From positions 310,001 through 374,000 of the forward strand of contig NZ_JACJIM010000003.1 of NCBI RefSeq assembly GCF_014138435.1: a stretch of DNA of 64,000 nt, read 5' to 3'. The notes below the pieces were generated by a model, which worked only from the letters and a program-made list of their open reading frames with translations, was not told where the DNA came from and ran no database searches. The position numbers were made by a program, and so were the translations under genes. Shown here piece after piece: positions 20,812 through 31,575 of this stretch (the first letter of the stretch is position 1; the number at the start of each line of letters is the position of its first letter). Source of the DNA: Methylobacterium fujisawaense. GTDB taxonomy: Bacteria; Pseudomonadota; Alphaproteobacteria; Rhizobiales; Beijerinckiaceae.

Positions 20812-22614
20812 TCACCCCGCCTGAAGCATCTCCAGCTCCAGCCAGCGATCCTCCGCCTGCGACAGCTCGGTCTCGGCCTGCGCCAGCATGGTCGAAGCCT
20901 TGTCGAACCGGGCCGGATCGCGGGCGTAGAGTTCGGGGTCGGCCAGGATCATCTTGAGCTGGGCGATCGCCGCCTCCAGCTTCTCAATGCGGGCCGGCAG
21001 CGTCTTCAACTCGTGCTGGTCCTTGAAGCCGAGCTTGGGCTTGCCCGCGGGCTGGGCCGCCGGTGCGGCGTTGCGCTCGCGCGGCTCCTTTGCCTTCGGC
21101 GCGACGGTCCGCGCCTCGACGCCCTGACCCCGCTGGACCAGCATGTCGCTGTAGCCGCCGGCATACTCGACCCAGCGGCCGGCGCCCTCGGACACCAGCA
21201 CGCTGCCCGCCACGCGGTCGAGGAAGTCGCGGTCGTGGCTCACCAGGATCAGCGTCCCCTGGTAGTCGCCCAGCATCTCCTGAAGTAGGTCGAGGGTCTC
21301 GAGGTCGAGGTCGTTCGTGGGCTCATCGAGGACGAGGAGATTCGCCGGCTGGGCCAGGGCCCGGGCGATCAGCAAGCGGTTGCGCTCGCCGCCGGACAGG
21401 ACCGAGACTGGCGTGCGGGCCTGCTCGGGGGTGAACAGGAAGTCCTTCAGGTAGCCGATCACGTGGCGGCTCTGGCCGTTCACCACGACGCTGTCGCCGC
21501 GGCCGCCGGTGAGCACGTCGGTGACGGTCATCCCGGGCTCCAGCACGGCGCGGGCCTGATCGAGCACCACCGGCAGCAGGTTGGTGCCGAGGACGACCTG
21601 CCCGGAATCGGGCGCGAGTCGGCCCATGAGCAGGTTGATCAGAGTACTCTTGCCGGCGCCGTTCGCCCCGACGATGCCGAGCCGGTCCCCCCGCATCACC
21701 CGAAGGGACAGCCCGTCGACGATCTTGCGCTCCCCGTAGCTCTTGGCGATGTCGCGGGCCTCGACCACGAGGCTCCCCGAGGATTCCGCGTCGGAGGCCT
21801 GCATGCTGACGCTGCCCACCGGGCGGCGCACCTCGCGCCGGTTCTGGCGCAGCTCGTGCAGGTTGCCGAGGCGGCGGACGTTGCGCTTGCGCCGGGCGGT
21901 GACCCCGTAGCGCAGCCAGTGCTCCTCGGCGGCGATCTTGCGGTCGAGCTTGTGCTGGTCCCGCTCCTCCTCCTCGAAGAAGGCGTCGCGCCACGCCTCG
22001 AAGCTGGAGAAGCCCTGGTCGATCCGGCGCGTCTCGCCCCGGTCGAGCCAGATCGTGGCCCGCGACAGGGCCGAGAGGAAGCGCCGGTCGTGGCTGATCA
22101 GCACGAGGGCCGCGCGGGTGCCCTTCAACTCGGCCTCGAGCCACTCGATCGCCGGCAGGTCGAGGTGGTTGGTGGGCTCGTCGAGAAGCAGCACGTCGGG
22201 CTCGGGGGCGAGCGCCTGCGCCAGTGCGGTGCGCCGCCCTTCGCCGCCGGAGAGCTTGGTTGGATCCTCGGCACCCGTGAGGCCGAGGCTCTCCAGCAGG
22301 TAACGGGCGCGGTGGGTCGATTCGCCAGGCGGCAGCCCGGCCTCGACGAAATCGAGGGTGGTGTCGAAGCCCGTGAAGTCGGGTTCCTGGGCGAGGTAGC
22401 GGATCGTGGTGCCGGGTTGGACGAAACGGCGCCCCTTGTCGGGATCGACGAGTCCCGCGGCGATCTTCATGAGCGTCGACTTGCCCGACCCGTTCCGACC
22501 GACGAGGCAGGTGCGCTCACCCGGCGCGATGGCGATGTCGGCACGGGTGATCAGGGGCGTGCCGCCGAAAGTCAGGGCGACGTCCTGGAGGGTGAGGAGC
22601 GGGGGAGCGGCCAT
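20812..22614 (-). CDS. uup: ABC-F ATPase, Uup-like
   Basis: 600 aa without membrane helices: two ABC ATPase cassettes joined by a linker, plus a C-terminal coiled coil. Walker A sites are GRNGSGKST near 34 and GANGAGKST near 317. Signatures are LSGGEGRRTALAQAL and LSGGERNRLLIARAL. The 515-600 region (AAPAAQPAGKPKLGFKDQHE, then heptads) matches the DNA-binding coiled-coil end of Uup rather than EttA. ABC-F proteins act on ribosomes; Uup is also linked to transposon excision and ribosome assembly in E. coli. Confidence 0.9.
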   Translation of the reverse strand: MAAPPLLTLQDVALTFGGTPLITRADIAIAPGERTCLVGRNGSGKSTLMKIAAGLVDPDKGRRFVQPGTTIRYLAQEPDFTGFDTTLDFVEAGLPPGESTHRARYLLESLGLTGAEDPTKLSGGEGRRTALAQALAPEPDVLLLDEPTNHLDLPAIEWLEAELKGTRAALVLISHDRRFLSALSRATIWLDRGETRRIDQGFSSFEAWRDAFFEEEERDQHKLDRKIAAEEHWLRYGVTARRKRNVRRLGNLHELRQNRREVRRPVGSVSMQASDAESSGSLVVEARDIAKSYGERKIVDGLSLRVMRGDRLGIVGANGAGKSTLINLLMGRLAPDSGQVVLGTNLLPVVLDQARAVLEPGMTVTDVLTGGRGDSVVVNGQSRHVIGYLKDFLFTPEQARTPVSVLSGGERNRLLIARALAQPANLLVLDEPTNDLDLETLDLLQEMLGDYQGTLILVSHDRDFLDRVAGSVLVSEGAGRWVEYAGGYSDMLVQRGQGVEARTVAPKAKEPRERNAAPAAQPAGKPKLGFKDQHELKTLPARIEKLEAAIAQLKMILADPELYARDPARFDKASTMLAQAETELSQAEDRWLELEMLQAG

Positions 22615-22680
22615 GGGCCGGCTTATGGCAGTGTGGGGCGGCCTGTTCAAACGGCGCCGCCCCGCGACCTCGTCGGCCGG

Positions 22681-22917
22681 TCAGGCGATCGGATTGGCCG
22701 GTCCCGTCGGCGGGCTGATCCCGGGCGCGCCCGGATCGTTGACCGGGATCTCCGGCGGATGGACGCCCGGCGCCTCGGCCGGGGTGTTCCCCGGGATCTC
22801 CGGTCCGGGCGGCTGCGTCGGGGCCTGCGGCGGATCGTAGGGCCGGTCCGGCACCGGAGCCGGCTGCGGCGGGACCTCGGGGACTTGCCCCGGATCGGCG
22901 AGGGTGTAATCGGGCAC
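22681..22917 (-). CDS. Proline-rich small protein, unknown function
   Basis: 78 aa, about one third proline, with short motifs such as VPEVPPQPAPVPDRPYDPP and PPEIPVNDPGAPGISPP. A GGAGG lies 8 bases before the ATG. There is no signal peptide or membrane segment and almost no hydrophobic residues, so it should be disordered. It stands alone between the Uup-like gene and the PHA-system gene, all on the minus strand. The function is unknown. Confidence 0.6.
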   Translation of the reverse strand: MPDYTLADPGQVPEVPPQPAPVPDRPYDPPQAPTQPPGPEIPGNTPAEAPGVHPPEIPVNDPGAPGISPPTGPANPIA

Positions 22918-22997
22918 CGTAATCCTCCACGAGACCGACGGCGCACTTCGGCACCGGTCCCGCGGAAACAGAGACCGGCCGATCCGGTTCCGGAGCG

Positions 22998-23312
22998 CTA
23001 CTTCTTCGTCAGCAGGAGGTTGCCCTCCTTGCTCGCGACCTTCTGGATCTTCTCGGCGAACAGGGCGAGCAGGAACGGCAGCTTCACCTCCAGGCGGACG
23101 CTCTCGGCGCCCACGTCGATCGTCCCGGCGACTTTCTGGGTCATCGCCGACACGCCGAAATCGAGTCGGTCCCCCGTCCAGGCGAGCTGATCCACGGTGA
23201 TGCCGCTCTTGGCCAGGAAGGCCCGCGCCTGATCCGTGCCGTGCTCCAGGCGACGCTTGGCCTCATCGCGGCCGAGGTCGTGCGGGATGTCGACGATGAG
23301 GGGCTTGGGCAT
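22998..23312 (-). CDS. Polyhydroxyalkanoic acid system family protein
   Basis: 104 aa from the ATG at 23312, starting MPKPLIVDIPHDLGRDEAKR. It has a Lys/Arg-rich helix, a beta-rich centre (GTIDVGAESVRLEVKLPFLL) and a tail ending GNLLLTKK. It resembles the PHA_gran_rgn family of small proteins found with polyhydroxyalkanoate genes. A role in PHA granules is by family only, as no pha gene is in view. The upstream in-frame start at 23369 seems less likely. Confidence 0.7.
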   Translation of the reverse strand: MPKPLIVDIPHDLGRDEAKRRLEHGTDQARAFLAKSGITVDQLAWTGDRLDFGVSAMTQKVAGTIDVGAESVRLEVKLPFLLALFAEKIQKVASKEGNLLLTKK

Positions 23313-23435
23313 GGGCACTGATCCGAGCTGAACCCGGCTGCAGATGGGGCGTCCGGGCGCGGCAGACAACGCCCGGGGAGCCGCCCCGCCCTCTCGGACG
23401 GGCGGCGGCCCGGCGCGTGCGGCGCCCGTGAGGGA

Positions 23436-23786
23436 TCAGTGCACGACTTGCAGCGACACGTAGGTCGTGCCGCCCATGCCCAGAGCGCGGGCGGAGCCAC
23501 GCGACAGATCGATGATGCGGCCGCGCACGAAGGGACCGCGATCGTTGATGCGAACGACCACCGAGCGGCCGGTCCGCCTGTTCTCGACGCGGACCCGGGT
23601 GCCGAACGGCAGGCTGCGATGGGCGGCGGTCAGTCCGTTGGGGTTGAAACGCTCGCCGTTCGCGGTGCGATGACCGCTTCCATACCAGGAGGCCGCTCCG
23701 CTCTGCGCGGCGGCCGGGAGGCTTGTTCCGACGACGGTGGACAGCATTCCAAGTGAGACAACGAGCTTACCGAAACCAAACGACAT
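23436..23786 (-). CDS. RlpA-like septal ring lytic transglycosylase domain protein
   Basis: 116 aa: signal peptide 1-28 ending AAAQ, then a single double-psi beta-barrel domain with [34 protein letters not shown] and [18 protein letters not shown]. RlpA proteins cleave denuded glycan strands in the envelope. The Asp of NDRGPF that serves as catalytic residue is present. There is no SPOR domain, so septal targeting is not expected from sequence. The unusually AT-rich upstream region is described separately. Confidence 0.88.
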   Translation of the reverse strand: MSFGFGKLVVSLGMLSTVVGTSLPAAAQSGAASWYGSGHRTANGERFNPNGLTAAHRSLPFGTRVRVENRRTGRSVVVRINDRGPFVRGRIIDLSRGSARALGMGGTTYVSLQVVH

Positions 23787-25562
<1,776 letters not shown>

Positions 25563-25771
25563 CAAACGTCGCGGCCGTCCGCGCGGGCGGAGCGACGCCA
25601 TCCAGGCTGGCATGACGCTGTCGGATGTCGCCCTGCCCTGGGCCCCGTCGCTGCGCCCGGAATCCGGAACCGCGCCGGCACTGAGCTTAAAGGCACCGTC
25701 CCGGACCGGCAGGGTCGCTGGATTCCGGGGCTCGCGCCTGCTGGCAGCCCCGGACGTGCGGTGCGACCGGG

Positions 25772-27121
25772 TCAGGACCGTCTTCGGGCCGGGCCCCGGC
25801 GCCGCGGCGAGGTCGGTGTCGCGGGCGGCTCCACCTCGCCCTCATGCAGATCGTCCGCTTCGGGCGGTGGCGCGGGCGCCGGCCTCGGCTGGGGCTTCGG
25901 AACGGCCCGCACGCGCGGGCGCGGAACCGGATCCGGCATCGATACCGGCGCCTCCATCGCCGCGAGGAGCGGCATCGGCGGCGGCTCCTTCCGGGGGCGT
26001 CCGCGCGGCTTCGCCTCGGGCTCCGGCTTCGGATCGAAGGCGTGGGCCAGGACCTTGCGCATCAGGCCGGGGAGCGGCTCGTCGTCGAGGGCGCTGCGCG
26101 GGGTGAAGCGCATACCGGCCGGAACCGGTGTCGCGAGCGCGACACGGGCCACGAAGACCGTCAGCTCCAGCGGAAAATGCGTGAAGCCGTGGCGCACGAG
26201 CCCCGGAAGCCGCTTCCACCGGGCATCCAGCGGCGCGTCCAGGAGGGCGGCGGCGACATCGTAGTCCGGCTCCCAGGCGCTGCCCGGCGGCTCGGCCATG
26301 TTGCCGAGCAGCCCCTCCGGCGCGCGCGTCCGCAGCAGCACCGCCTCGTCGCCGCTGCGGATCACCACGAAGGCCGCACCGCGGCGGAGCGCGCCCTTGG
26401 CGACCTTGATCTTGCGCGGGAACGTCTGCTGGGTGCCGAGCGACCGGGCGCGGCAGGGCAGCATCCACGGGCAGAGGGCGCAGGCGGGGCGCTTGGGCGT
26501 GCAGATCGTCGCGCCGAGATCCATGAGCGCCTGGGCGAAGTCGCCGGGCCGGTCCTCCGGGACCAGTGCCTGCGTCAGGCGGCGGATCTCCGGCCGGCTG
26601 CCCGGCAGTGGCGTCTCCACCGCGTAGGCCCGGCTCAGGACCCGCTCGACATTGCCGTCGACGGCGGCCTCCGGCCGGTCGAAGGCGATCGCCGCGATGG
26701 CCCCTGCCGTGTAGGCGCCGATTCCCGGCAGCTTGCGCAGGGCGTCCGCCGTGTCGGGAAACCGCCCGCCAGCCGCCGCGACCGCCTTGGCGCAGGCATG
26801 GAGGTTGCGGGCGCGTGAATAATAGCCGAGGCCGGCCCAGGCCGACATCACCGCCTCCTCGGGGGCGTCGGCCAGGGCGACGACATCGGGGAAGCGCGTC
26901 AGGAAGCGCTCGAAATACGGCCGGACCGCCGCGATCGTGGTCTGCTGCAGCATGACCTCGGACAGCCAGACCCGGTAGGGATCGGGCACCTCGCCGGCGA
27001 GCGCCCGCCAGGGCAGCACCCGCCGATGCCGGTCGTACCAGGCGAGCAGCTCGTCGGCGCGCGGTTCGGGGCCGGGCTTGGGATCCGTGGCGGTGCGGGT
27101 CGGCATGCGTTCAGGCTGCAT
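25772..27121 (-). CDS. mutY: A/G-specific adenine DNA glycosylase MutY with AT-hook-like tail
   Basis: 449 aa. Removes adenine mispaired with 8-oxoguanine. The catalytic Glu lies in SEVMLQQTT (about 50-58), the helix-hairpin-helix is LPGIGAYTAGAI (about 129), and the catalytic Asp is in VDGNVERV (about 150). The 4Fe-4S loop CTPKRPACALCPWMLPC is at about 208. A NUDIX-like 8-oxoG recognition domain covers about 235-355. The last 90 residues are unusual: an AT-hook-like KPRGRPRKEPP near 369, then a Pro/Arg-rich disordered stretch. MPTRT at 27106 is a possible alternative start. Confidence 0.94.
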   Translation of the reverse strand: MQPERMPTRTATDPKPGPEPRADELLAWYDRHRRVLPWRALAGEVPDPYRVWLSEVMLQQTTIAAVRPYFERFLTRFPDVVALADAPEEAVMSAWAGLGYYSRARNLHACAKAVAAAGGRFPDTADALRKLPGIGAYTAGAIAAIAFDRPEAAVDGNVERVLSRAYAVETPLPGSRPEIRRLTQALVPEDRPGDFAQALMDLGATICTPKRPACALCPWMLPCRARSLGTQQTFPRKIKVAKGALRRGAAFVVIRSGDEAVLLRTRAPEGLLGNMAEPPGSAWEPDYDVAAALLDAPLDARWKRLPGLVRHGFTHFPLELTVFVARVALATPVPAGMRFTPRSALDDEPLPGLMRKVLAHAFDPKPEPEAKPRGRPRKEPPPMPLLAAMEAPVSMPDPVPRPRVRAVPKPQPRPAPAPPPEADDLHEGEVEPPATPTSPRRRGPARRRS

Positions 27122-27226
27122 AGCCGCAGGTCGGCGGCGATCATAGGGCGATGACAGCGCGGCCCCGTGCTCCCTTCGTCAACCATCCTGCGCTAACCTT
27201 CGCGGATCCACAGGGCCGGAACCACC

Positions 27227-27709
27227 ATGGCGCGCGTCAAACCGCTGGCCGAGCTGATCGAGAGCTGCATCGGACCTGCCTTCGCGGCGCAGGGCTTCGC
27301 GTCGACCGACATCCTGGCCGCCTGGCCGGAGATCGTCGGCGAACGGCTCGCGCGATATTGCCGGCCTTCCAAGCTCGAATGGCCCAAGCGTCGCCGGAAG
27401 GATGCCGGCACGCCCGAATCCGGGACGCTGGTGGTGCGCGTCGAGGGCGTCTTCGCCCTCGAGCTGCAGCATCTCGCGCCGGTGGTGATCCAGCGGATCA
27501 ACGCTCATTACGGCTGGGCCTGCGTCTCGCGGATCGTTCTGCAGCAGGACCGGGTCGGGCGCGGCGCCCGAGCGCCCTCCCCCGCCCGCATCGATCCGGC
27601 CGCCGCCGTCGAGGTGCAGCGCGCCGTAGCGGGTATCGCCGATGACGGCCTGCGCGCCGCCCTCGATCGCCTCGGCATCGCCGCGGTGGCGACGCGCCCG
27701 GACCGGTGA
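27227..27709 (+). CDS. DUF721 (DciA-like) protein
   Basis: 160 aa. The N-terminal 100 residues fit the DUF721 domain: KPLAELIESCIGPAFAAQG, AAWPEIVGERLARYCRP, GTLVVRVEGVFALELQHLAP and INAHYGWACVSRIVL. DUF721 includes DciA, the ancestral loader of the replicative helicase DnaB in bacteria without DnaC. A helicase-loading role here is inference from the family. It is divergent from mutY, about 105 bases apart, and leads into the DsbA-like gene 89 bases downstream. Confidence 0.85.
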   Translation: MARVKPLAELIESCIGPAFAAQGFASTDILAAWPEIVGERLARYCRPSKLEWPKRRRKDAGTPESGTLVVRVEGVFALELQHLAPVVIQRINAHYGWACVSRIVLQQDRVGRGARAPSPARIDPAAAVEVQRAVAGIADDGLRAALDRLGIAAVATRPDR

Positions 27710-27798
27710 GCGGTCGATTCGGTCACCTTGCCAGGACGGTCGCGCCCGAGTACCGGCTTCGGAACGCCACGACTGTTCAATCCGGCGGAGCCTGCCCG

Positions 27799-28443
27799 AT
27801 GACGACGCGACGCGACGCTCTCAAATTCTCCGGCCTCGCCCTCGGCGCCGGTCTCGCCCTGCCCTATCTCGCGCGGCCCGCCCGGGCGCAGAATTCCGAG
27901 ATGGCCGCGCTGCTGCAGCCGGGTCCCCTCGGCGATGTCTGGCTCGGCCCGGCGGACGCCAAGTGCACGATCATCGAATACGCGTCGATGACCTGCTCGC
28001 ACTGCGCGGCCTTCCACCGGAACACCTGGCCGACCCTCAAGGAGCGCTACATCGACACCGGCAAGGTGCGGTTCACGCTCCGCGAGTTCCCCCTCGACCC
28101 GCTGGCGACGGCGGCTTTCATGCTGGCGCGCTGCCAGGGCGATTCCAAGTATTACCCGATCACCGACCTGCTGTTCGACCAGCAGCCGGCCTGGGCCTTC
28201 ACGCCCAAGCCTGTGGACGCCCTGGAGCAGATGCTCCGGCAGGCCGGCTACAACAAGCAGACCTTCGAGGCCTGCCTGAAGGACCAGAAGATCTACAGCG
28301 CCGTCAACGCCGTGAAGCAGCGCGGCCTCGACGTGTTCAAGGTCGATTCGACCCCGACCTTCTTCATCAACGGCGAGCGCTATACCGGCGAGATGACCGT
28401 CGAGGGGATGGAGAAGGTGATCAAGCCGCTGATCGGGGCCTGA
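27799..28443 (+). CDS. DsbA-family thiol-disulfide protein, Tat-type signal
   Basis: 214 aa. The N-terminus is MTTRRDALKFSGLALGAGL with a twin arginine and a signal cleaved after ARAQ, so export by Tat is likely. The thioredoxin-like fold carries CSHC at about residues 66-69 (MTCSHCAAFH) and the cis-Pro loop DSTPTFFINGERY near 185. It matches DsbA/BdbD-like proteins common in this order. Oxidising or reducing periplasmic cysteines is the expected job; the direction cannot be read from sequence. Confidence 0.9.
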   Translation: MTTRRDALKFSGLALGAGLALPYLARPARAQNSEMAALLQPGPLGDVWLGPADAKCTIIEYASMTCSHCAAFHRNTWPTLKERYIDTGKVRFTLREFPLDPLATAAFMLARCQGDSKYYPITDLLFDQQPAWAFTPKPVDALEQMLRQAGYNKQTFEACLKDQKIYSAVNAVKQRGLDVFKVDSTPTFFINGERYTGEMTVEGMEKVIKPLIGA

Positions 28444-28542
28444 GAGCCCTGCCGGAGCCTTGTGCGCAACGCGGCTCCGGCGCGTCGCTTGAAGCTGGAA
28501 TTCCAACTCAAAATCAAAGACTTACTGTGTATGGGGTTCGCC

Positions 28543-28571
28543 TTGACACTCAAGATAGGCGAAACTATGGT
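28543..28571 (+). promoter_or_regulatory. Near-consensus sigma-70 promoter for the F0 operon
   Basis: TTGACA at 28543-28548, a 17-base spacer, then TATGGT at 28566-28571. The -35 box is perfect. It lies 64 bases before the GTG start of atpI, inside a visibly more AT-rich stretch (28500-28570). Confidence 0.7.
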
Positions 28572-28634
28572 GCGCCCCGCTTGCTGGGGGTGTCCAGCGG
28601 GTTCCAGATCCTCCTGCCCGATGAGTTTTGAGCC

Positions 28635-29009
28635 GTGAACGGCGACGACCAGAGGGACGGGAAAGGGACCCAGCAGACGCCGACGGACAGCGAACTCTCC
28701 GCGAGGCTCAAACGTCTCGAGACGCAGATCGAACGGAAGCGGCCGCAGGCTGCTCCCGATCCATCGACGCGCCCTCGGAACGGCGGGCCATCCTCGCTGG
28801 GCCAGGCCATGACGATCTCCACGGAGTTCGTCGCGGGCGTGATCGCAGGGGGCATACTCGGCTGGATCGTCGATCATGTCTTCGGGACGAAGCCCTGGGG
28901 CCTGATCGTCCTCCTGATGCTGGGGTTCGTCGCGGGGATCTACAACGTGATGCGGGTGTCGGGTTTCGCCGGCGCGCGTCCGGGACGGCGCGATCGGCAG
29001 GAGCCATAA
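28635..29009 (+). CDS. atpI: ATP synthase protein I (AtpI)
   Basis: 124 aa, GTG start at 28635. A hydrophilic, coiled-coil-like N-terminus (ELSARLKRLETQIERKR) precedes two membrane helices at about 62-84 and 88-108. The pattern MTISTEFVAGVIAGGILGW matches the alphaproteobacterial AtpI/AtpQ group. AtpI assists assembly of the c-ring and is encoded first in the F0 operon, as here. Confidence 0.9.
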   Translation: MNGDDQRDGKGTQQTPTDSELSARLKRLETQIERKRPQAAPDPSTRPRNGGPSSLGQAMTISTEFVAGVIAGGILGWIVDHVFGTKPWGLIVLLMLGFVAGIYNVMRVSGFAGARPGRRDRQEP

Positions 29010-29083
29010 GGCGCGCCGATCGGTAGGGAATGTGGGGCGGCCGACACCCGTCGGCGCGCCGGACAAGAAGGGCGGAAGCGGGA

Positions 29084-29839
29084 ATGGCGGTCACGATCGA
29101 CCCGATTCATCAGTTCGAGCTGAAGCCGCTCGTTTCGCTGGGCCATATCGGCCATCAGCAGCTCGCGTTCACACAGTCCGCCCTCTACATGTTCGCGGCT
29201 GTCGGGGTGATCGCGCTGATCACCATCGTGGCGACGGCGTCGCGCTCGGTCGTGCCGGGCCGCATGCAGGCGCTGGCCGAGATCTTCTACGAATTCATCG
29301 CCGATACCGTGCATCAGGCGACCGGCGACGGCGGCAAGCGGTTCCTGCCGCTGGTGTTCTCGCTGTTCATGTTCGTGCTCGTCCTGAACCTCTTCGGGAT
29401 GATCCCCTACGCCTTCGCGGTGACCAGCCACCTGATCATCACCTTCGGCCTCGCGGCGCTGGTGATCTCCACAGTGGTGATCTTCGGTGTGATGAAGCAC
29501 GGCACCCATTTCTTCGGCCTGTTCGTGCCGTCGGGCGTGCCGAAGCCGCTTCTCGCGATCCTGGTGCCGATCGAGGTGATCTCGTTCATCTCGCGCCCGA
29601 TCAGCCTGTCGGTCCGTCTGTTCGCCAACATGCTGGCCGGCCACATCGCGATGAAGATCTTCGCCTTCTTCGTGGTCCAGCTTCTTCTCGCAGGCGCCTG
29701 GAGCGTGCTATCGCCGCTCCCGCTGTTCCTGACGATCGCGCTGACCGCTCTCGAGTTCCTCGTTGCGGCGCTTCAGGCTTACGTCTTCGCGACGCTGACG
29801 GCGATCTACCTCAACGACGCCCTTCACCCCGGCCACTAG
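29084..29839 (+). CDS. atpB: F0F1 ATP synthase subunit a
   Basis: 251 aa, ATG at 29084 after GGAAGCGGGA. Membrane subunit that forms the proton half-channels against the c-ring. The essential Arg lies in SLSVRLFANMLAGH in the fourth or fifth helix, and the last helix has ALEFLVAALQAYVFATLTA. It starts 74 bases after atpI. Confidence 0.97.
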   Translation: MAVTIDPIHQFELKPLVSLGHIGHQQLAFTQSALYMFAAVGVIALITIVATASRSVVPGRMQALAEIFYEFIADTVHQATGDGGKRFLPLVFSLFMFVLVLNLFGMIPYAFAVTSHLIITFGLAALVISTVVIFGVMKHGTHFFGLFVPSGVPKPLLAILVPIEVISFISRPISLSVRLFANMLAGHIAMKIFAFFVVQLLLAGAWSVLSPLPLFLTIALTALEFLVAALQAYVFATLTAIYLNDALHPGH

Positions 29840-29914
29840 TCGTCAGACCTGGCCGGCTCCACCCGCCGCAAACGTCACTGCACGTTTCGATCTGAAGAGA
29901 CCTCAGGAGTTACC

Positions 29915-30142
29915 ATGGATCCCGTCGCTGCGAAGTACATCGGCGCCGGCCTCGCTTGCCTCGGCATGGCGGGTGCGGGCATCGGCCTCGGCAACCTGTT
30001 CGGTCAGTTCCTCGCCGGCGCCCTTCGCAACCCGTCTGCGGCCGACGGCCAGCGCGCCACCCTGCTCCTGGGCTTCGCCCTCACCGAGGCGCTCGGCATC
30101 TTCTCGCTGCTGATCGCCCTGCTGCTGCTCTTCGCCGTCTGA
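29915..30142 (+). CDS. atpE: F0F1 ATP synthase subunit c
   Basis: 75 aa hairpin of two helices forming the rotor ring. The conserved polar loop is [13 protein letters not shown]. The proton-carrying Glu lies in [13 protein letters not shown] of the second helix. Helix 1 carries the Gly/Ala-rich [24 protein letters not shown] lies 6 bases before the ATG, a strong site that suits the many copies of c needed. Confidence 0.97.
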   Translation: MDPVAAKYIGAGLACLGMAGAGIGLGNLFGQFLAGALRNPSAADGQRATLLLGFALTEALGIFSLLIALLLLFAV

Positions 30143-30288
30143 TCGGCGCCCCGGAGGCCGCGGTCCCCGCGGTCTCCTCCCGGGCTCCGGCCCGATGAAC
30201 GGGTGGACGCTCCCGCGACGGGGCGTCCTCCTTCGTCCGTCACCGCGCCGGCGGTGGCCTCACCGAACGGTGTCAGTGTAGCGGTCTC

Positions 30289-30867
30289 ATGGCGCAGCCC
30301 AATCCCCTCACCACGCCGCCCCCGGGCGCCGACACGAAGCTCGTGCCGGGCCATGTCGAGCATACGGAAGCGCATTCGGGCGCCTTCCCGCCCTTCGAGA
30401 CGTCGGGCTTCCTGGCGCAGCTGATCTGGCTCGCCCTGGCCTTCGGGCTCCTCTACTACCTGATGGACAAGATCGCGCTGCCGCGGATCCAGTCGATCCT
30501 GCACGCCCGCGCCGAGCGCCTGCGTGCCGACCTGGACCAGGCGCAGGCGATGAAGGCCGAGGCGGATGCCGCCGGCGTGGCCTTCGAGACCGGCCTCCGG
30601 GATGCCCAGGGCAAGGCGCGCGACATCGCGCAGACCACCCGGAACACGCTGGCCGCCGAGGCCGAGACCAAGCGCAAGGCGCTGGAGGCGGAGCTGAACG
30701 CCAAGCTCGTCGCTGCCGAGGCGACGATCCGCACGCGGACCGAAGCCGCCATGGGCAACGTCCGCTCCATCGCGGGCGAGGCCGCTTCGGCGATCGTCGA
30801 GCGTCTGACGGGTCAGGCCCCCGACCGGGCCACCCTCGACCGCGCCCTCGACGCCACCGCACACTGA
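30289..30867 (+). CDS. atpG: F0F1 ATP synthase subunit b' (second b-type stalk subunit)
   Basis: 192 aa. A 40-residue hydrophilic lead, then one membrane helix ([19 protein letters not shown]), then a long Ala/Glu/Arg-rich stalk helix. Alphaproteobacteria and phototrophs carry paired b and b' subunits that form a heterodimeric peripheral stalk. This longer-lead copy in first position is the b' type. Confidence 0.92.
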   Translation: MAQPNPLTTPPPGADTKLVPGHVEHTEAHSGAFPPFETSGFLAQLIWLALAFGLLYYLMDKIALPRIQSILHARAERLRADLDQAQAMKAEADAAGVAFETGLRDAQGKARDIAQTTRNTLAAEAETKRKALEAELNAKLVAAEATIRTRTEAAMGNVRSIAGEAASAIVERLTGQAPDRATLDRALDATAH

Positions 30868-30880
30868 ACGGGATCCCACG

Positions 30881-31369
30881 ATGCTGCTCGAAGCCGAATT
30901 CTGGGTCGCCGTCGCCTTCGTCATCTTCATGGGCATCGCCTGGAAGGCCGGTGCCTTCTCGACGATGACCAAGGGTCTGGACGGCCGCGCCAACCGCGTC
31001 CGCCACGAACTCGACGAGGCCAGGCGCCTGCGCGAGGAAGCGGCCGCCGTACTCGCCGACTACAAGCGTCGCCGCGCCGAGGCCGAGAAGGAGGCCGAGT
31101 CGATCGTCGCCGGTGCCCGCGAGGAGGCCGCGCGCGCCGCCGAGGAGGGTCACCGCAAGCTCGATGACTTCCTCGCTCGCCGCACCAAGGCTGCCGAGAC
31201 GAAGATCGCCCAGGCCGAGGCGCAGGCCGAGGCCCAGGTCCGCGCCGCTGCCGCGGAGGCTGCGGTGAAGGTATCGGAGACCATCCTGCGCGAGCGGATG
31301 CAGGGCGAGGCGGCGCAGGGCCTGATCCGTGCGAGCCTCGGCGAGGTCCGGACCCGCATGCGGTCCTGA
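30881..31369 (+). CDS. atpF: F0F1 ATP synthase subunit b
   Basis: 162 aa. An N-terminal membrane helix ([19 protein letters not shown]) is followed by the stalk coiled coil ([20 protein letters not shown] and on). It starts 13 bases after b' and is the last gene of the F0 operon. F1 genes are not in the window, as usual in this group. Confidence 0.95.
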   Translation: MLLEAEFWVAVAFVIFMGIAWKAGAFSTMTKGLDGRANRVRHELDEARRLREEAAAVLADYKRRRAEAEKEAESIVAGAREEAARAAEEGHRKLDDFLARRTKAAETKIAQAEAQAEAQVRAAAAEAAVKVSETILRERMQGEAAQGLIRASLGEVRTRMRS

Positions 31370-31393
31370 TCGCGCCCGCATCGCCGCAATGAG

Positions 31394-31417
31394 AAGCCGC
31401 CTTCGGGCGGCTTTTTT
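31394..31417 (+). terminator. Intrinsic terminator of the F0 operon
   Basis: Perfect 8-base stem AAGCCGCC/GGCGGCTT with a TTCG tetraloop and a run of six T, 24 bases after the atpF stop. This is the clearest intrinsic terminator in the window. Confidence 0.92.
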
Positions 31418-31575
31418 CGTTTCGGGAACTGCGAGGCCTCTGCACGGCGACGGCGGTCGTCGTCTCGGTCGGCGCCAGCCGTCCGGCCGAGGCCGCATCG
31501 GCTGAGGGCCGCTTCGGGTCGGACCGCGCTCGATCCGCGCGGTGGCAGGACCAGTTCTGGACCGGGCGTCCGGGT

